Assembly (NCBI RefSeq): GCF_007751035.1
Contig: NZ_CP036433.1
Location: forward strand, 4,445,001-4,509,000
Direction: 5' to 3'
Length of the DNA: 64,000 nucleotides
DNA from: Lignipirellula cremea
GTDB taxonomy: Bacteria; Planctomycetota; Planctomycetia; Pirellulales; Pirellulaceae
Both the position numbers and the translations under genes were made by a program. The notes beneath the pieces are model-generated. The model did not search any database. It saw only the letters and a program-made list of their open reading frames with translations, and had not been told where the DNA came from. Of the stretch, positions 1-8,651 are shown piece by piece; within the stretch, counting starts at the first letter, position 1; every line of letters begins with the position of its first letter.

Positions 1-62
1 CTGCGGGCTGCGGAGCAGGATTATGCATAGCGAATTCTCCAAAGCAGGTTCCGACCTGCGCC

Positions 63-458
63 TCAGGGATTCACAAAAAAGTCAAAGACCAGCACGTTAT
101 CAAGACGCGGTCCTACGAGTTTAACAAACTCCTGGTGCGCCGGATGGGGCAGATACGCATCGCGCCCCGCGGCGTCGCGGAAGCTGACCACAAACGCGTG
201 CGTAAAGCCGGCTGCCTTGTTCTCCACGCTGACATCGGTTCCCCATTCGAACGCGGTAATCGTGTCGATCTTTCCGGGCAAGGCCGCAAACGCGTCGACG
301 ACCTCTTTCACTTCCTCGGCGCTAACGGAGTCCTTGAACTTGAAGAGCACCACATGCCGCAGGGTTTTGGAGGATTCGGCGGCGGACAACGACAAAGCGG
401 CGCCCGGCAACATGACCAGGCCCAGCGACAATACAAGCAGACAGAAAAGCCAGCGCAT
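63..458 (-). CDS. Secreted Dabb-domain (stress-responsive A/B barrel) protein
   Basis: 131 residues. A signal peptide covers about residues 1-27 (Arg near the start, then a Leu/Val-rich core ending around LSAAES), so the protein is exported. The mature part begins LRHVVLFKFKD and contains FTHAFVVSFRD and AYLPHPAHQEFV, which are the hallmarks of the Dabb dimeric alpha/beta barrel family. Dabb proteins are small ferredoxin-like dimers, some of them enzymes; the substrate here cannot be told. The frame is open about 80 codons further upstream, but the ATG at 458 was chosen because the signal peptide starts there and a GGGGAA stretch lies just upstream. It is monocistronic, and the next gene diverges from it. 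Confidence 0.8.
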   Translation of the reverse strand: MRWLFCLLVLSLGLVMLPGAALSLSAAESSKTLRHVVLFKFKDSVSAEEVKEVVDAFAALPGKIDTITAFEWGTDVSVENKAAGFTHAFVVSFRDAAGRDAYLPHPAHQEFVKLVGPRLDNVLVFDFFVNP

Positions 459-863
459 CAAAACAGTTCCCCGAAACAAGTCAGCAGCAGTCAAAGCGAA
501 AGAAAAAATGGCCCGCGGGGGGCCAACGGATATCGCCCGAAAAGGCAAAGGGCGAAGAGTGGATCCACCTGTTGTTATCATACCCGACCGCGACATAAAA
601 TTCTCCCCGCTGCAGCGGGCGATCGCGCCCAGGCTTTTGCGGCCGCCCCGACACATCCTGGCGCCAGCGGCGAGCGGAGCCGGCCTATCGCACAAAGTCA
701 GGCGATCCCGTTGAAGGCCTGCCGGTTTGGGGCCAAAAGCTGCGGTAACCCCTTTGTGTCACTTGTCGCGGCCCTGGAAATTCTGATAGACTAACGGTTT
801 GCCAATTTGCAAAGTTAAGTTGCGCGCTAGCGCCGTCAAATTAAACTTTTTGAGGAGGACGCT
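459..863. other. Intergenic region between divergent genes
   Basis: About 400 bases without a convincing gene. Open frames on both strands here are extensions or shadows of the Dabb gene. The only signal seen is a moderate promoter-like pair reading right (763-792), which could serve the small basic protein gene. Confidence 0.5.
763..792 (+). promoter_or_regulatory. Candidate sigma70-type promoter for the small basic protein
   Basis: TTGTCG (763-768) and TAGACT (787-792) are separated by 18 bases. Each matches four of six consensus positions. It lies about 70 bases upstream of the GTG at 864. This is a weak sequence-only prediction. Confidence 0.3.
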
Positions 864-953
864 GTGGGAACGAAGAAAACGGGTAAAGGCCGCCGCAAGC
901 TAGGTCGCAAGAAACGACGCAACCGCGCCAAAATCCGGCATCGCAAGAAATAG
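864..953 (+). CDS. 29-residue highly basic protein, possible ribosomal or ribosome-associated peptide
   Basis: A GTG start at 864 follows a strong ribosome-binding site (GAGGAGG at 852-858, five bases before the start). The frame encodes only 29 residues, more than half of them Lys or Arg, with no acidic residue: it starts MGTKKTGKGRRK and ends KIRHRKK, then TAG. A perfect 13-bp hairpin and a canonical terminator follow at once, so it looks like a complete single-gene transcription unit. Tiny Arg/Lys-rich proteins of this kind in bacteria are usually structural ribosomal peptides (the bS22, Thx, bL36 and bL37 classes), and the C-terminal pattern is loosely like the AURKAIP1/COX24 (bS22-type) group. 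That link is inference from memory, not a database match. Confidence 0.65.
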   Translation: MGTKKTGKGRRKLGRKKRRNRAKIRHRKK

Positions 954-971
954 TCGAATCCCATTGCCGTC

Positions 972-1004
972 CTCAAGGCGCAAACTTTTGTTTTGCGCCT
1001 TGAG
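972..1004. other. Perfect 13-bp hairpin downstream of the small basic protein gene
   Basis: The arms CTCAAGGCGCAAA (972-984) and TTTGCGCCTTGAG (992-1004) are exact inverted copies around a 7-base loop. No T-run follows on either strand, so it may protect the 3' end of the short mRNA or act together with the terminator 27 bases further on. Confidence 0.6.
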
Positions 1005-1030
1005 AAGATGGTCGTGGTGAGCCAAATGGC

Positions 1031-1057
1031 AGCGGGAAATGCTTCCCGCTTTTTTTA
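1031..1057 (+). terminator. Rho-independent terminator of the small basic protein gene
   Basis: Arms AGCGGGAA (1031-1038) and TTCCCGCT (1043-1050) enclose a 4-base loop and are followed by an uninterrupted T-run to 1057. This is a textbook intrinsic terminator reading right, and it also separates the unit from the convergent M50 gene. Confidence 0.85.
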
Positions 1058-1151
1058 TGCGCCGTCGCTGCAGCGTTCCGGTTCTTCGCTGCGCCGCTTG
1101 TCACGGAGTCAGGGCCTGGCATTGGCTTGCCTGCCGCGGGAGACCGGGCGT

Positions 1152-2261
1152 CTAAATCTCCGCCGACGCCTGCCAGGCCACTTCCGCGGGAGCGGCGGGC
1201 TGCACCTGCTTGACCGGCTGCACGGGGCTGGGTTCCTGGAACTCCATCGGATTGGGCGGAAAGCAGAGCAGGGGAATCGACAGTGAGGCAATTCCCAGCG
1301 CCATCCGCGGCCAGCCCAGTTGCACGTTGTCGTCGCGCGTGGGAGGGTGATCTGACCCCATGAACAGCACCAGGGTAATCATGATCATCCAGGTGCCAAC
1401 GCCGGCGTAGACCACGTAAGCAATCGCGAACACCATGAACCCACGCGCTATCCATTTGGCGTTTCTTCCCAGCAAGCCATGGATCACGTGGCCGCCATCC
1501 AGCTGGCTGACCGGCAGCATGTTCAAGCCCGTAATCAGCAGTCCGATCCAGCCGGCCATGAAAAACGGATTAAGTTGGCTGACCACCACCTGGGCGCCGG
1601 GCGTGTAGCCAGCGGGCTGGATCAGGTCGTACAGAAACTGAATCGCCAATGGGGCGTTGAAGATCATGCCGCCATAAGCGGGCGCATCAAAGTCCAGCCG
1701 GGCCGTTCCAATCCAGATGATCGGAATGGCGACCACCAGGCCGGCCAACGGTCCGGCGATGCCAATGTCAAAGATCTGACGGCGGTCGGCTTTGGAGCCG
1801 TCCATCCCGATCACGGCGCCAAGAGTGCCAATCGCATTGATCGGAATCGGTAAAAAGATCGGGTAACTGGCCGGAATCTTGTACCAGATGGTCGCCAGGA
1901 AATGGCCCATTTCGTGCGTCAGCAGGATCAGCAACACGCAGCCCATATAAATCAGCCCGTCCTGCCAGTGAGTCACCAGCATTTGTCGGGCGGGCATCCA
2001 TCCCGGCGGCAGGAGCACTTCATTGCTGAAACCAAGCCCCGCGCCCAGGTAGGCCAACGGCATCCAACGGGTCGATCCTACCCAGAAAGTCGACAGGCAA
2101 GTCGCCAGGAACAGCATCAGCGGCAAACGCAGCTTGCGTCGCACGATTGGCAGGCTGCTCGTTTTCGGCGCCGGCTCAGGAGGCGAACTGAGATCGAGTT
2201 GGTCGCGCGGAGCGTCCCCTTCTCGGGCCGATATTTCAGGTTGGGGAGGAGTTGAAGCCAT
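1152..2261 (-). CDS. M50 family (site-2 protease type) membrane metalloprotease
   Basis: 369 residues. An N-terminal cytoplasmic-looking tail of about 45 residues precedes several membrane segments. The zinc-binding motif HEMGH is at residues 116-120 inside a hydrophobic segment (LLILLTHEMGHFL). The second active-site motif is NMLPVSQLDGGH around residue 254, where the Asp is the third zinc ligand. Together these define intramembrane M50 proteases, which cut transmembrane substrates such as anti-sigma factors. No anti-sigma factor, PDZ domain or CBS domain is seen, and the substrate is unknown. The gene stands alone: terminator hairpins lie beyond its 3' end, and an 87-base gap separates its start from the tonB stop. 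Confidence 0.85.
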   Translation of the reverse strand: MASTPPQPEISAREGDAPRDQLDLSSPPEPAPKTSSLPIVRRKLRLPLMLFLATCLSTFWVGSTRWMPLAYLGAGLGFSNEVLLPPGWMPARQMLVTHWQDGLIYMGCVLLILLTHEMGHFLATIWYKIPASYPIFLPIPINAIGTLGAVIGMDGSKADRRQIFDIGIAGPLAGLVVAIPIIWIGTARLDFDAPAYGGMIFNAPLAIQFLYDLIQPAGYTPGAQVVVSQLNPFFMAGWIGLLITGLNMLPVSQLDGGHVIHGLLGRNAKWIARGFMVFAIAYVVYAGVGTWMIMITLVLFMGSDHPPTRDDNVQLGWPRMALGIASLSIPLLCFPPNPMEFQEPSPVQPVKQVQPAAPAEVAWQASAEI

Positions 2262-2348
2262 GCCTCAAAGATAGCAGCGGACCGGGGCGGCGGCTATAAC
2301 GGTTGCGACGCCAGACGGCCCCGACGGACGATTTTATCTACCGTCAAG

Positions 2349-3236
2349 TTAGTCCCGCAGACGAAAACGGACTGGCAGTTTTTCCGTGGTGGGGATTGCG
2401 GCGCCAAACAGTTGGGCCGGTTCGCCCCTCCATTTCTGTACGGCATTCACGGCGGCCCGGTCCAGGATCGGATAGCCGCTGGACTGCAGAATTGTCACCC
2501 GACCGACCCGTCCGCTGGCGGCGACTTCCAGTTCCAGCATCACGGTGCCTTCCCAGCCGCGGCGTACGGCCTCGGCCGGATACTGGGGGGCCTGGTTGCT
2601 GGAAAAGTCCGGCGGCGTTTTGGTTTCCACTCCCAGCTGCACCGTAGCAGCAACCGCAGGAGGCTGGGTCACCGAAGGCGCCGTGCGCAGCGGACGCTTG
2701 GGCTGCTCCGGCGGTTTTTCGACGATGCGTTCCTCCGGCTCCGGGCGCCGAACCGCCAGTGGAACCGCCACTCGCTCCCGCGGACGGGACTCGGGCTTCG
2801 CAGCCGCTGGAGGTTCGGCTGCCACGGCTTGGGTGCGCGGGACAGGCAGCAGGGCGACTGTCAGGACGGGCGGCGGGGTGTTTGTCTCGACAAGGGTTTT
2901 GACCTCAGGAACGGGAGGAAGCGGCTCCCTCGTTTCGGGTTCCGGCAGCAGGGGCGGCGCCGGCTCGACAGGCGGTTCCGGCTCCACGGGTGTTGGGGGG
3001 GAGGCTTCGGCTTCTGGCTCGACCTCGATGGGGACGGTTTCTTCTACCTGTTCGAGCGCCGGCTGGGCGAGGGAAGCTTCCAGGTAGATGGCTGTTTGAC
3101 TGCCTGCAACTGCAAAGTGCTGCTGAGGAATCGTCCACAAACAGGCCGTCAACGCAGCCCCATGCGCGACCAGCGACAGGGTAAATGCCTTGGAGAGCGT
3201 CGGTTGCAAAAAGCGGCGGCCGATTGTTATCACCAA
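2349..3236 (-). CDS. tonB: TonB-type energy transducer
   Basis: 295 residues. A single N-terminal membrane anchor (about residues 16-36) follows a short basic tail. A long Pro/Glu-rich periplasmic spacer then runs to about residue 210 (repeats such as PVEPEPPVEPAPP). The C-terminal TonB domain contains APQYPAEAVRRGWEGTV and ends with a strand-helix-strand around SSGYPILDRAAVNAVQKW. TonB carries energy from ExbB/ExbD to outer-membrane receptors. The gene lies 18 bases downstream of hemP on the same strand, which points to haem or iron uptake. No exbB, exbD or receptor gene is in the window. Confidence 0.85.
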   Translation of the reverse strand: MVITIGRRFLQPTLSKAFTLSLVAHGAALTACLWTIPQQHFAVAGSQTAIYLEASLAQPALEQVEETVPIEVEPEAEASPPTPVEPEPPVEPAPPLLPEPETREPLPPVPEVKTLVETNTPPPVLTVALLPVPRTQAVAAEPPAAAKPESRPRERVAVPLAVRRPEPEERIVEKPPEQPKRPLRTAPSVTQPPAVAATVQLGVETKTPPDFSSNQAPQYPAEAVRRGWEGTVMLELEVAASGRVGRVTILQSSGYPILDRAAVNAVQKWRGEPAQLFGAAIPTTEKLPVRFRLRD

Positions 3237-3254
3237 CCCAGGTGGGGTAGTCGT

Positions 3255-3473
3255 CTACTTGGTTAAATACAGTTTACCCGATGAAGTCAGACGCAGCCGG
3301 TACATGTTCTCCTGATGCTCGATCCAGACCTCCCTGCGACCCTGCAGCAACTCAAAGGACTGATAGATCAGCGGACGATCGGAGCTTTCGACAGGAGACT
3401 CCTGATCTTCCGGGGAGAATTCAGGTTCGGCAGGACAATTGCCGGACGGGCTCGGCATGGCGATTTTATTCAT
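3255..3473 (-). CDS. hemP: HemP-family haemin uptake protein
   Basis: About 72 residues with the conserved HemP C-terminal block: SFELLQGRREVWIEHQENMY followed by RLRLTSSGKLYLTK. HemP is a small protein of haem-uptake loci and in some proteobacteria activates haem-receptor expression; its role in planctomycetes is not established. The frame is open for 52 more codons upstream. The ATG at 3473 gives a length closer to the family norm, but no strong ribosome-binding site decides between 3473 and 3458. It lies directly upstream of tonB, probably in one transcript. Confidence 0.8.
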   Translation of the reverse strand: MNKIAMPSPSGNCPAEPEFSPEDQESPVESSDRPLIYQSFELLQGRREVWIEHQENMYRLRLTSSGKLYLTK

Positions 3474-3893
3474 AAGAGTGGCGATCTTCGGCGAGAAAAA
3501 ACGAGGAGAGCGTACATCCTGGTCTTCAAGCAAAGCATGCGCCCAAGTCGCGGTCGGCATGGACCTTCCATCGCCAACGGAGACGAAATCCGTGCCGGAC
3601 GACCACCGTCGTGGTCCAAATACAGGCAAAAGTCTGGCAAAACGCGGCCTCAGACGGGATTGGTCTGCCCTGCCTTCCTGCTTTTCGAGGAGCTTTCCGC
3701 AATCACCAATCGGCCTGATTTTCGGCCCGGGACCTTGCCTGCCAAAGGCGGGGATGTCTATTCAGGCGACAAGCATGTCGGTTTTTTCGACATTCAGGAG
3801 AGGGTCTGCCAAAGAGTCGGGCCGCCATCCCATTGATTTCATCATCCGAAGGTCTATAAAGCATCGGGTTCTCACGAACCGAGGCGGAAGTTT
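3474..3893. other. Intergenic region between divergent hemP and glnA
   Basis: About 420 bases. It contains the glnA promoter (3833-3860) and a short leader hairpin GGTTC-TCAC-GAACC at 3867-3880 just before the glnA ribosome-binding site. No Fur-box palindrome was recognised on the hemP side by eye. Confidence 0.5.
3833..3860 (+). promoter_or_regulatory. Sigma70-type promoter of glnA
   Basis: TTGATT (3833-3838) and TATAAA (3855-3860) are separated by 16 bases, 33 bases before the glnA ATG. Both hexamers match the consensus well. No sigma54-type GG-N10-GC element was noticed here, so nitrogen control of this promoter would need another route. Confidence 0.6.
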
Positions 3894-5339
3894 ATGTCGT
3901 TGGCTTTTTCGAATGGGGTGACACGCGTGCAACCTAGCGAAGTGTTGGCATTGTGCCGCGAGAAGGATATCAAGGCGGTTGATCTGCGGTTCATGGATTT
4001 TCCGGGACTGTGGCAGCACACCACGATCCCGATCCGCCACCTCACCGAAGACGTTTTCGAAGAAGGGCTGGGCTTCGACGGCTCCAGCATTCGTGGCTGG
4101 CAGGCCATCAATGAGAGCGACATGCTCATCATTCCGCAGCCGGAAACGGCCTTTGTCGATCCGTTCACGCAGCTGCCCACGCTGGTGATGATCTGCAATA
4201 TCCACGACCCGTCGACCGGAGAAGAGTACAGCCGCGATCCCCGGAACGTGGCCCGCAAATCGATCAACTATCTCCGCAGCACCGGCATCGCCGATACCTG
4301 CTTTATCGGCCCTGAGGCCGAGTTCTTCGTCTTTGACGATATCCGCTTCGATCAGCGGGCGAACGCCGGCTTTTACTTCATCGACAGCATCGAAGGGGAG
4401 TGGAACCGGGGCCGCGACGAAAACCCCAACCTGGGCTATAAGATCCGGCACAAGGAAGGCTATTTCCCCGTCCCGCCGACCGACTCGTTGATGGACCTGC
4501 GCAATGAGATGATGCAGACAATGATCGAGTGCGGCCTGGATATCGAGTGCCAGCATCACGAAGTCGCCACCGCCGGCCAGTGCGAAATCGACATGCGCTA
4601 CGGCGAACTGGTCCGCATGGCCGACCAGGTGCTGATGTTCAAGTACGTCATCAAAATGACGGCCAAAAAGCACAACAAGTCGGTCACCTTCATGCCCAAG
4701 CCGATCTTCAACGATAACGGTTCAGGCATGCATACCCACCTTTCCCTCTGGAAAGAGGGCCAGCCGCTGTTCGCTGGCGGCGGCTACGCAGGACTGAGCG
4801 ATATGGCCCTGCACGCCATCGGCGGCATTCTGAAGCATGCCCCGGCGCTGTGTGCGTTTACCAATCCGACCACCAACAGTTACAAGCGACTGGTCCCCGG
4901 TTACGAGGCTCCCGTTAATCTGGCGTACTCGCAGCGAAACCGCTCGGCCGCCTGTCGCATTCCGATGTACAGCCAGAGCCCCAAAGCGAAGCGGATCGAG
5001 TTCCGCTGCCCGGACCCCAGCTGTAACCCGTACCTGGCATTCGCCGCCATGTTGATGGCCGCGATCGATGGCATCCAGAATAAAATCAGCCCTGGCGAAC
5101 CACTGGATAAAGATATCTACGATTTGCCGCCCGAAGAGCTGGCCACCGTGCCGAAGACGCCAGGTTCGCTCGATGAAGCGCTTGACGCCCTGGCGGCGGA
5201 CCACGACTTTTTGCTGCGGGGCGACGTCTTCACCCAGGACGTCATCGGCACCTGGATCCACTACAAGCGGACCCACGAGGCCGACGCGGTCCGCCTGCGG
5301 CCGCACCCTTATGAGTTTTGCTTGTATTACGACATTTAA
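3894..5339 (+). CDS. glnA: Glutamine synthetase, type I
   Basis: 481 residues, the usual length for GSI. It makes glutamine from glutamate, ammonia and ATP in the cytoplasm. Visible motifs are the N-terminal beta-grasp block [12 protein letters not shown], the metal/glutamate site [10 protein letters not shown], the ATP-binding block [14 protein letters not shown], and NRSAACRIP and [15 protein letters not shown] near the C-terminus. The segment [12 protein letters not shown] keeps the Tyr that is adenylylated in GSI-beta enzymes, so GlnE-type control is possible; no glnE is in the window. The ATG at 3894 has a GAGGCGG ribosome-binding site and a good promoter upstream. nadC follows in the same direction and may be cotranscribed. 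Confidence 0.95.
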   Translation: MSLAFSNGVTRVQPSEVLALCREKDIKAVDLRFMDFPGLWQHTTIPIRHLTEDVFEEGLGFDGSSIRGWQAINESDMLIIPQPETAFVDPFTQLPTLVMICNIHDPSTGEEYSRDPRNVARKSINYLRSTGIADTCFIGPEAEFFVFDDIRFDQRANAGFYFIDSIEGEWNRGRDENPNLGYKIRHKEGYFPVPPTDSLMDLRNEMMQTMIECGLDIECQHHEVATAGQCEIDMRYGELVRMADQVLMFKYVIKMTAKKHNKSVTFMPKPIFNDNGSGMHTHLSLWKEGQPLFAGGGYAGLSDMALHAIGGILKHAPALCAFTNPTTNSYKRLVPGYEAPVNLAYSQRNRSAACRIPMYSQSPKAKRIEFRCPDPSCNPYLAFAAMLMAAIDGIQNKISPGEPLDKDIYDLPPEELATVPKTPGSLDEALDALAADHDFLLRGDVFTQDVIGTWIHYKRTHEADAVRLRPHPYEFCLYYDI

Positions 5340-5431
5340 TCTGCCCGCCTGAGCGGCGGCCGCAGCCGGAGTTTGGCCGTGTGGAAAACCCGACAGCATC
5401 CCCGTTGCCCTGGCAAGGAAAGGAAACTGGC

Positions 5432-6352
5432 GTGACGCGAGACTATCGGCAAGTGGCGTGGGATAGCGCCCTGGAAGACGACCTGCGACAACTGATCCGA
5501 CTGGCGGTTCGCGAGGACCTGGAACGGGCCCAGGACTGGACGACCGTCGCGCTGGCTCCTGCGGGTGTCCGCTCCCAGGCCGGCGTCGTGGCCCGGCAGC
5601 AAGGCGTCGCCGCGGGACTGCAGGCGGCGGAGATCATTTTCCACGAGATGGATATTGACGCCCGTGTGGAAAGAATCGTCGAAGACGGCCAGCGGCTGCA
5701 GCCTGGCCAGACTTTGCTGGAAATCGACGCTCCGACGCGCGACCTGCTCACGGCGGAGCGCACCCTGCTGAACTTTCTGGGGCGGCTGTGCGGCGTGGCG
5801 ACCAATACCGAGGCGTATGTCGCCCGCATCACGGGCTGTGCGGCCCGGCTGTACGACACGCGGAAAACGACGCCCGGCTGGCGACGGCTGGAAAAGTACG
5901 CCGTGCGTTGCGGCGGCGGCGTGAACCATCGGACCGGCCTGTACGACGCCATCCTGATCAAAGACAACCACTTGGCCTTTGCCCAGTCGACCGCCCGCAC
6001 GCCTGCGGATGCAGTCGCCGCCTCGCGTGATTTTCTCTCCCAGTATCCCGGCGGACTGCCGGAGATGGTGATCGAAGTGGAGGTCGATACGCTGGAGCAA
6101 CTTCAGCAGGTTCTGCCACAGTCACCCGATGTGGTGCTGCTGGACAACATGCCGCCGGAGCAGCTCCGTCAGGCGATCGGTCTCCGCGATCAGCTGGCCC
6201 CTGGCGTGGCCCTGGAAGCTTCGGGCGGGATCACCCTGGAAACGATTCGCTCGATTGCAGAAACAGGGGTCGATCGGATTAGCGTCGGCGCCCTGACGCA
6301 TTCGGCGATCAACTACGATGTGGGACTCGACTGGCGCACGCCCGTGGAATAG
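5432..6352 (+). CDS. nadC: Nicotinate-nucleotide pyrophosphorylase (carboxylating)
   Basis: 306 residues. The enzyme converts quinolinate and PRPP to nicotinate mononucleotide in de novo NAD synthesis. Diagnostic motifs are DTRKTTPGWR (142-151), KYAVRCGGGVNHR (155-167), IKDNH (176-180), a VEVDTLEQL block, and EASGGITLETI followed by GVDRISVGALTHS near the C-terminus. The frame is open back into the glnA 3' end (5318), but GTG at 5432 is preferred because AAGGAAAGGAAA lies just upstream. An in-frame GTG at 5381 is the alternative. It lies 92 bases after glnA on the same strand. nadA and nadB are not in the window. Confidence 0.9.
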   Translation: MTRDYRQVAWDSALEDDLRQLIRLAVREDLERAQDWTTVALAPAGVRSQAGVVARQQGVAAGLQAAEIIFHEMDIDARVERIVEDGQRLQPGQTLLEIDAPTRDLLTAERTLLNFLGRLCGVATNTEAYVARITGCAARLYDTRKTTPGWRRLEKYAVRCGGGVNHRTGLYDAILIKDNHLAFAQSTARTPADAVAASRDFLSQYPGGLPEMVIEVEVDTLEQLQQVLPQSPDVVLLDNMPPEQLRQAIGLRDQLAPGVALEASGGITLETIRSIAETGVDRISVGALTHSAINYDVGLDWRTPVE

Positions 6353-6354
6353 AG

Positions 6355-6447
6355 CGGCGCCTTGCCGTATCCAACATCAGGCGCCGGGACGCTGATCGCC
6401 GGAAGCCGGCGACGGGCCTCCAATGCGACGGGCGAGATTGCCCGTCG
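6355..6447. terminator. Two hairpins between convergent nadC and purF
   Basis: CGGCGCCT (6355-6362) pairs with AGGCGCCG (6379-6386), and CGACGGGC (6426-6433) pairs with GCCCGTCG (6440-6447). Neither has a T-run, so intrinsic termination is uncertain. Their position between convergent genes suggests bidirectional 3'-end structures. Confidence 0.35.
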
Positions 6448-6494
6448 TGCGTATTACGGAGTCCATGAAACGAGCAAACGAAACGGCGGGCCGC

Positions 6495-8111
6495 TTACTT
6501 GACGTGCGTCGCCAGTTCGGCGGCGGCGTTTTCATAGGTGCGAGTCTTACCGTTGCCGACCTGCCTCAGGGCGATCTCGTACAGGTCCTGGCCGCGTTTG
6601 GTTGGGTATTCGCCGGTGATGCAAGCCTGGCAGAGCTGGTCGCGATCAAAACCGATGGCCCGGCTGACTGCTTCGACCGGCAGGTATCGGAGCGAATCGG
6701 CCCCGAGCGTTTTGGCCATTTCTCGCTGTACCTCAGCGGTCAGATTGCCGTCGGGCATGAACTTGGGAGCGAACAGTTCGTCCACCCGGGACATGTCGAT
6801 CCCGTAGAAACAGGGGGCGATAATGGGGGGACAGGCGACGCGGACATGGATTTCTTTCGCTCCACCTGCCGAACGCAAGCGGTCCAGCAGCACCTTCATC
6901 GTTGTCGAGCGAACGATCGAATCCTCGACCAGGAAAACACGTTTCCCTTCCAGGACTTCACGAAGCGGCGTGTACTTGTTCTGGGCTTTCCGTTTGCGGC
7001 CTGCGCTGCCTTCGATAAAGGTGCGGCCGCTGTAACGGTTGCGGATCAGGCCTTCGCGTGAAGGCAGGCCCAGTTCAAACGCCATGGAGTCGGCGGCCGC
7101 TTTGCTGGTGTCGGGAACCGGCACCACGATCGTGTCCTTGTCAAAGGGCATCGTCATCAGCGGGTCGGACATTTCCAGCCGGGCTAGTTCGGCGCCCAGG
7201 TTGCTGCGCGACTGGTAGACCGAGCGTTCGTCGAGCGTACTGGCGACGTTGGCGAAGTAGACCCATTCGAAAAAGCAGTGGGCCTTGCGCGAAGAGGGCA
7301 CAAAGTTGGCGATTTCGAACTTGCCGTTGACGATGGTTATCGCCTGGCCCGGCAGCAGCGATTTGATGCTTTCCGGCTCAAAACCCAGATTCAGCAGAGG
7401 CACGCTTTCACTGGCGGCGGCGAACAGCGAGCCTTCTTTGGCGTAGCACATCGGCTTGATGCCCAGCGGATCGCGAGCGATCAGCATGTCCCCCTGGGCG
7501 TTCAGCAGCACCAGGGAGTAGGCGCCATCGAACAGGCGATCCAGGTTAGCCATCATCTCCAGCAGCGTCGGCTTCTGATCGCCTGAGTACTGCCGGCAGA
7601 TTTCATGCATGATGATTTCGGTGTCGGTCTCGCGCGCCAAATGGTGCTTGTCGTCGCTCAGCAATTCATTGCGCAGTTCCTGGTAGTTGGTCAGCTGCCC
7701 GTTGAAGGCAAAGCTGAACCACTTCCGTTTTTCGACATGGTGCCTTTCAAAAGGCTGGGCGTAGCTGCGATCTTCGGCCCCGCAGGTGGCGTAGCGGACG
7801 TGGCCGATGGCGGCGCGGCCGGCGTACTCCCGCATGAGGCTTTCCCCTTTTTTCCGTCGCGACAGATAAAAGGCCTCGCTAACCATGCCGATCCGCTTGT
7901 GCGTATCGATCAGCTGGTTGCGTCGGGGGTCGTAGGTCGTCATCCCGGCGGCAAGCTGGCCGCGGTTCTGGATGTCGAGCAGCATTCGCGGCATCAGTCG
8001 CGATACTTCCTCCGAACCCTGCTCCGGGCAAAGCGGACTGACCGGACCATTTGGAAGATGGTAAATCGCGGCGACGCCGCATTCATGATGGAGTTCAGTC
8101 ATCGTTTTCAA
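6495..8111 (-). CDS. purF: Amidophosphoribosyltransferase (PurF family), iron-sulfur type
   Basis: 538 residues, somewhat longer than the 470-505 usual for PurF. It catalyses the first committed step of purine synthesis, glutamine plus PRPP giving phosphoribosylamine. The N-terminal nucleophile is Cys11 ([11 protein letters not shown]), implying removal of a 10-residue propeptide. The glutaminase domain has GHVRYATCG and FNGQLTN. The phosphoribosyltransferase domain has the PRPP loop [11 protein letters not shown] (394-404); the usual Asp-Asp and Arg-Gly-Thr-Thr are here Glu-Asp and Arg-Ser-Thr-Thr. Cys279, Cys434, Cys494 and Cys497 fall where the Bacillus-type enzyme binds a 4Fe-4S cluster. 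A divergence from standard PurF, or a paralogue, is possible. It is convergent with nadC. Confidence 0.85.
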   Translation of the reverse strand: MKTMTELHHECGVAAIYHLPNGPVSPLCPEQGSEEVSRLMPRMLLDIQNRGQLAAGMTTYDPRRNQLIDTHKRIGMVSEAFYLSRRKKGESLMREYAGRAAIGHVRYATCGAEDRSYAQPFERHHVEKRKWFSFAFNGQLTNYQELRNELLSDDKHHLARETDTEIIMHEICRQYSGDQKPTLLEMMANLDRLFDGAYSLVLLNAQGDMLIARDPLGIKPMCYAKEGSLFAAASESVPLLNLGFEPESIKSLLPGQAITIVNGKFEIANFVPSSRKAHCFFEWVYFANVASTLDERSVYQSRSNLGAELARLEMSDPLMTMPFDKDTIVVPVPDTSKAAADSMAFELGLPSREGLIRNRYSGRTFIEGSAGRKRKAQNKYTPLREVLEGKRVFLVEDSIVRSTTMKVLLDRLRSAGGAKEIHVRVACPPIIAPCFYGIDMSRVDELFAPKFMPDGNLTAEVQREMAKTLGADSLRYLPVEAVSRAIGFDRDQLCQACITGEYPTKRGQDLYEIALRQVGNGKTRTYENAAAELATHVK

Positions 8112-8651
8112 GCGGCAGTTGGCGGTCTAGGGGCGCTGGACGGAGGCAAAAGTCGCGGAAAAGAAGCTCAACCGCCTGGTGTGTTTTCGCAGCCCGAAAA
8201 AGCTATCGAATCCTGTCCGGCGGTCGCTGGAGTCGGCATCGTCCCTGAAGCAGTTTCCCTCGCAGTCGAACTGACCGACTGCCCATTTTCCATCGCGTGT
8301 TTTCTTCGCTGGCGGACTGGTTTTGAAGATGATCACCCGAATGAAGGGGGTCGATCATGGGGAAAGGTCGAAGTGTCCCACGGCTTTGATTATTCTAGGA
8401 GCGCGTCGCCAAGTTCACAAGCGACAAGTCGATACGATTTCCAATCCGTCGCCAGCGGACGGGCCAGGATCGCTGCAATCGGACGACTTTACCATCTGCT
8501 TTTCCTGGCCTGAATTCCCTGGCACAGGCAGGCGGTTTGCGGTATTATATCCACCACTATTGATTGCTTACGGCAATCGTACCTGCCTGCCGACGTCCCC
8601 CCGCTCGGTAACCTACCCTCCAGCCCAGTTCACTCTTCGGAAAGCACCGCG
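8112..8651. other. Intergenic region between divergent purF and a DUF1549 gene
   Basis: 540 bases with no supportable gene. TATTAT at 8543-8548 could be the -10 box of the DUF1549 operon, but no good -35 lies at the right distance. No purine riboswitch-like structure was recognised upstream of purF. Confidence 0.4.

Noticed and set aside
8520-8540. Sigma54-like TGGCAC ... TTTGC pattern upstream of the DUF1549 gene
   Set aside because: The distance between the GG and GC elements is about six bases too long for a sigma54 promoter.
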